This document shows positions 13,055-15,199 of a DNA stretch of 15,199 bases, piece after piece. The DNA comes from Porphyromonadaceae bacterium UBA4277 (GTDB lineage: Bacteria; Bacteroidota; Bacteroidia; Bacteroidales; Muribaculaceae). The DNA is taken from NCBI GenBank assembly GCA_002395965.1, contig DGVT01000069.1:1-15199 (forward strand). Direction: 5' to 3'. The notes beneath the pieces were generated by a model that had not been told where the DNA came from, searched no databases, and was given only the letters and a program-made list of their open reading frames with translations. The position numbers were made by a program, and so were the translations under genes. Positions within the stretch are counted from its first letter, which is position 1, and every line of letters starts with the position of its first letter.

Positions 13055-13071
13055 TTTAAGTGTTAATTTTG
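13040..13071 (+). promoter_or_regulatory. Complete Bacteroidetes promoter of the rprX-rprY operon
   Basis: TTTG at 13040-13043 and TAATTTTG at 13064-13071 are separated by 20 bases, matching the -33 TTTG / -7 TAnnTTTG consensus. Transcription would begin about 13078, leaving a leader of about 40 bases before the ATG at 13117. The in-frame GTG at 13060 overlaps the -7 element and so cannot be the normal start. Confidence 0.75.
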
Positions 13072-13116
13072 CCGCCGAATGTTAAATCTCCAACTTTAAC
13101 ACAACGTTCAGCGACA

Positions 13117-14631
13117 ATGAAGAAATCTATTATATGGATATTGACAATCGTAATGGCCAGTGCCTTCATCGGCCTGCTCTTTGTGCAAGTCATGTACATG
13201 GAAAACATGATCAAGATGCGCAACGAGCAGTTTGCCGAGGTGGTGAAACGCAGCCTGTATGGCGTTTCAACCATGCTGGAACAGAACGAGACGAAATATT
13301 TTCTCGACCAAGACCTTGAGGAAGCCGAGGCTGCCTATGCTCCCACATTCAACAGCCTCACCGCCGGCAACAGCTTTGACTACGACAGCGACACACCGGG
13401 AATCGACACACCGGCACGCATCGACACCACTGCACGCATCAAGCACCCGGGCAACCTGGGAACCCTGAAAGACTTCAACCAGAGCTACACCTCACGTCAG
13501 GAAATACTCAAAGGGCAATACCTATACCAAAAAGGGCTGCTCAACGAAGTGATACTTAACATCCTGTCACAATCGAGCAACCGCCCCGTGGCCGAACGTG
13601 CCGACTCGGCCACCGTGCACGACTACCTGGCATCGGAGCTCGACTACAATGGGCTCAAGCTGCCATTTGAGTTTGCCATCGTGAGCCGTAACAACGGCAT
13701 CGTCTATTCAACCGCCGGCTATGCCCCACAGTCGCAGAGCGAAGTTTACAGCCAGGTGCTGTTTCCCGGCGACCCCGTGAGCAAGCAAAACTACCTGAAT
13801 GTCACATTCCCCACCAAGGGCGACTACATCTTCTCGTCGGTGAAATTCATGATACCGTCGTTAGTGTTCACCGTGATCCTGCTCGTGATTTTCATCTACA
13901 CCATCATCGTGGCATTCCGCCAAAAGCGACTCACCGAAATCAAAAACGATTTCATCAACAACATGACCCACGAGTTCAAGACGCCCATCTCGTCGATCTC
14001 GATTGCTGCACAGATGCTCAACGACGACTCGGTGCGAAAAAGCCCGGCAATGCTCAAGCACGTCTCCACCGTTATCAACGACGAGACCAAGCGGCTGCGC
14101 TTTCAAGTGGAAAAAGTGCTGCAAATGTCGATGTTCGACCGCAAGAATGCCACCATGCGTCTTGAGGAAGAAGATGCCAACGCCAGCATCGACAGCGTGG
14201 TGAACACCTTCAAGCTGAAAGTGGAAAAATATGGCGGAACCATCGTAGCCGACCTCGATGCCGAAGATCCTATCATCAACGTGGACCGCATGCACTTCAC
14301 CAACGTAATTTTCAACTTGCTCGACAACGCCATTAAATACCGCCGCGAAGAAGAGCCCCTATTGCTAAAAGTGAACACGCACAACCCCGACGACGACACG
14401 CTCGAAATCACCATCGAAGACAATGGCATAGGCATTAGGCGCGAAGACCTGAAAAAAATCTTCGAAAAGTTCTACCGCGTGTCCACCGGCAACCGACACG
14501 ACGTGAAGGGCTTCGGGCTGGGACTGGCCTATGTGCAGAAAATGATTACCCTGTTCGGCGGAAGCATCGACGTGGAAAGCGAACTGGGAAAAGGAACGAA
14601 ATTTATTATAACATTACCATTATTAAAATAG
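13117..14631 (+). CDS. rprX: Sensor histidine kinase, RprX-like (504 aa)
   Basis: A membrane kinase with a first membrane segment (about 4-25), a periplasmic sensing region of about 220 residues (26-245) and a second segment (about 246-267). The HisKA domain carries NNMTHEFKTPISS (281-293) with phospho-acceptor H285. The ATPase domain has the N box around NVIFNLLDNAIKYR (396-409), G1 DNGIGI (435-440), the F box region IFEKFYRV and G2 GFGLGLAYV (465-473). No PAS or HAMP domain is evident. The periplasmic region has a short threonine/aspartate-rich stretch (about 92-108). The pairing with an RprY-like regulator 8 bases downstream and the overall match to remembered B. fragilis RprX support the symbol. 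In that genus the pair has been linked to envelope and stress regulation; the signal is unknown. Confidence 0.88.
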   Translation: MKKSIIWILTIVMASAFIGLLFVQVMYMENMIKMRNEQFAEVVKRSLYGVSTMLEQNETKYFLDQDLEEAEAAYAPTFNSLTAGNSFDYDSDTPGIDTPARIDTTARIKHPGNLGTLKDFNQSYTSRQEILKGQYLYQKGLLNEVILNILSQSSNRPVAERADSATVHDYLASELDYNGLKLPFEFAIVSRNNGIVYSTAGYAPQSQSEVYSQVLFPGDPVSKQNYLNVTFPTKGDYIFSSVKFMIPSLVFTVILLVIFIYTIIVAFRQKRLTEIKNDFINNMTHEFKTPISSISIAAQMLNDDSVRKSPAMLKHVSTVINDETKRLRFQVEKVLQMSMFDRKNATMRLEEEDANASIDSVVNTFKLKVEKYGGTIVADLDAEDPIINVDRMHFTNVIFNLLDNAIKYRREEEPLLLKVNTHNPDDDTLEITIEDNGIGIRREDLKKIFEKFYRVSTGNRHDVKGFGLGLAYVQKMITLFGGSIDVESELGKGTKFIITLPLLK

Positions 14632-14639
14632 ATTAGATC

Positions 14640-15199
14640 ATGGACGAAAAGTTAAGAATTCTTCTTTGCGAAGACGACGAGAACCTGGGAACCCTCACCC
14701 GCGAGTATCTCGAGGACAAAGGCTACAAAGCCGAGTTGTTTGCCGATGGCGAGAGCGGCTACCGCGCTTTCCTGAAAGGCAAGTATGACATCTGCCTGCT
14801 CGACGTGATGATGCCCAAGAAAGACGGGTTCCAGCTGGCGCAGGAAATACGCACCGTCAACAGCGACGTGCCCATCATCTTCCTCACTGCCAAGTCGCTC
14901 AAGGAAGACATCCTTGAAGGCTTCAAAATCGGAGCCGACGACTACATCACCAAGCCCTTCAGCATGGAGGAACTCGTGCTGCGCATCGAGGCCATCCTGC
15001 GCCGTGTAAAGGGCAAGAAGGGTAAGGAAGTGACCGTTTATAAGATTGGCAAGTTCACATTCGACACTCAGCGACAGGTGCTGTTCACCGACGACAAGAC
15101 CGACAACCTCACTACTAAGGAGAGCGAGTTGCTGAGCCTGCTTTGCGCCCACATGAACGAAATCCTGGAACGCAACTTTGCCCTGAAGACCATCTGGAT
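14640..15199 (+). CDS. rprY: OmpR-family response regulator, RprY-like (3' end outside the window)
   Basis: The frame starts at the ATG 14640 and is still open after 186 codons at the window end. The receiver domain (about 5-117) shows the acidic pair D12-D13, phospho-acceptor D55 (CLLDVMMPKKDG), T83 (PIIFLTAKS) and K105 (DDYITKPFS). The winged-helix DNA-binding domain begins about 130 (VYKIGKFTFDTQRQ) and continues through LTTKESELLSLLCAHMNEILERNFAL, an OmpR/PhoB-type recognition region. The wording of GFKIGADDYITKPFSMEEL and TTKESELLxLLCAH is very close to what I recall of Bacteroides RprY. About 45-50 residues are missing at the end, judged from the usual length near 230. It is cotranscribed with the kinase. 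Confidence 0.88.
   Translation, partial: MDEKLRILLCEDDENLGTLTREYLEDKGYKAELFADGESGYRAFLKGKYDICLLDVMMPKKDGFQLAQEIRTVNSDVPIIFLTAKSLKEDILEGFKIGADDYITKPFSMEELVLRIEAILRRVKGKKGKEVTVYKIGKFTFDTQRQVLFTDDKTDNLTTKESELLSLLCAHMNEILERNFALKTIW

Noticed and set aside
13060..13116. GTG at 13060 as the start of the histidine kinase
   Set aside because: It overlaps the -7 promoter element; the ATG at 13117 begins a normal membrane segment.
14652..15152. Minus-strand open frame of 166 codons across the rprY-like gene
   Set aside because: The plus-strand frame carries all response-regulator residues, so the antisense frame is a shadow.

Overview
This window looks like chromosomal DNA from a member of the order Bacteroidales, perhaps Muribaculaceae or Prevotellaceae. 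The evidence is several promoters of the Bacteroidetes type (TAnnTTTG at -7, once with TTTG at -33), few Shine-Dalgarno sequences, a secreted GH16 enzyme ending in a dockerin-like domain, and a sensor/regulator pair that closely matches the RprX/RprY system of Bacteroides fragilis. The family names come from recognising motifs by eye. No database search was run.

Positions 1-4766 all read on the minus strand and form a group of small redox and stress genes. From the right these are a flavodoxin-fold FMN reductase with four clustered cysteines, a short YdeI-like protein overlapping (ATGA) a DUF1294 membrane protein with an extra C-terminal domain, a flavin reductase-like protein, a hairpin-rich spacer, a YjbR/MmcQ-like protein coupled to an AraC-family regulator, a SnoaL-like protein, a flavodoxin, and at the window edge the C-terminal remnant of a short-chain dehydrogenase. 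The AraC regulator is the only transcription factor in this group and is the obvious candidate to control it.

Positions 4988-7075 (minus strand) hold a beta-carbonic anhydrase closely coupled to a hexapeptide-repeat acetyltransferase, then an acyl-ACP thioesterase. The spacer before the thioesterase carries an open frame without an ATG. A strong hairpin at 7126-7164 separates this group from a large GH16 glucanase (7190-10315, minus). The GH16 protein has a signal peptide, a catalytic domain, three copies of an unassigned module of about 212 residues that may bind carbohydrate, and a dockerin-like domain.

A 329-base spacer separates the GH16 gene from the plus-strand half. There, an MBOAT O-acyltransferase and an SGNH-like partner form a two-gene unit of the AlgI/AlgJ or DltB/DltD type, probably O-acetylating a cell-surface or exported polymer. 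The rprX-like histidine kinase has its own clear promoter. It is followed after 8 bases by the rprY-like response regulator, which runs off the window end.

No tRNA, rRNA, CRISPR array, transposase or phage gene was seen. The observations most worth follow-up are the triplicated module in the GH16 protein, the DUF1294 fusion with a lipoprotein signal inside it, the multi-hairpin spacer at 2410-2523, and the truncated dehydrogenase at the left edge.
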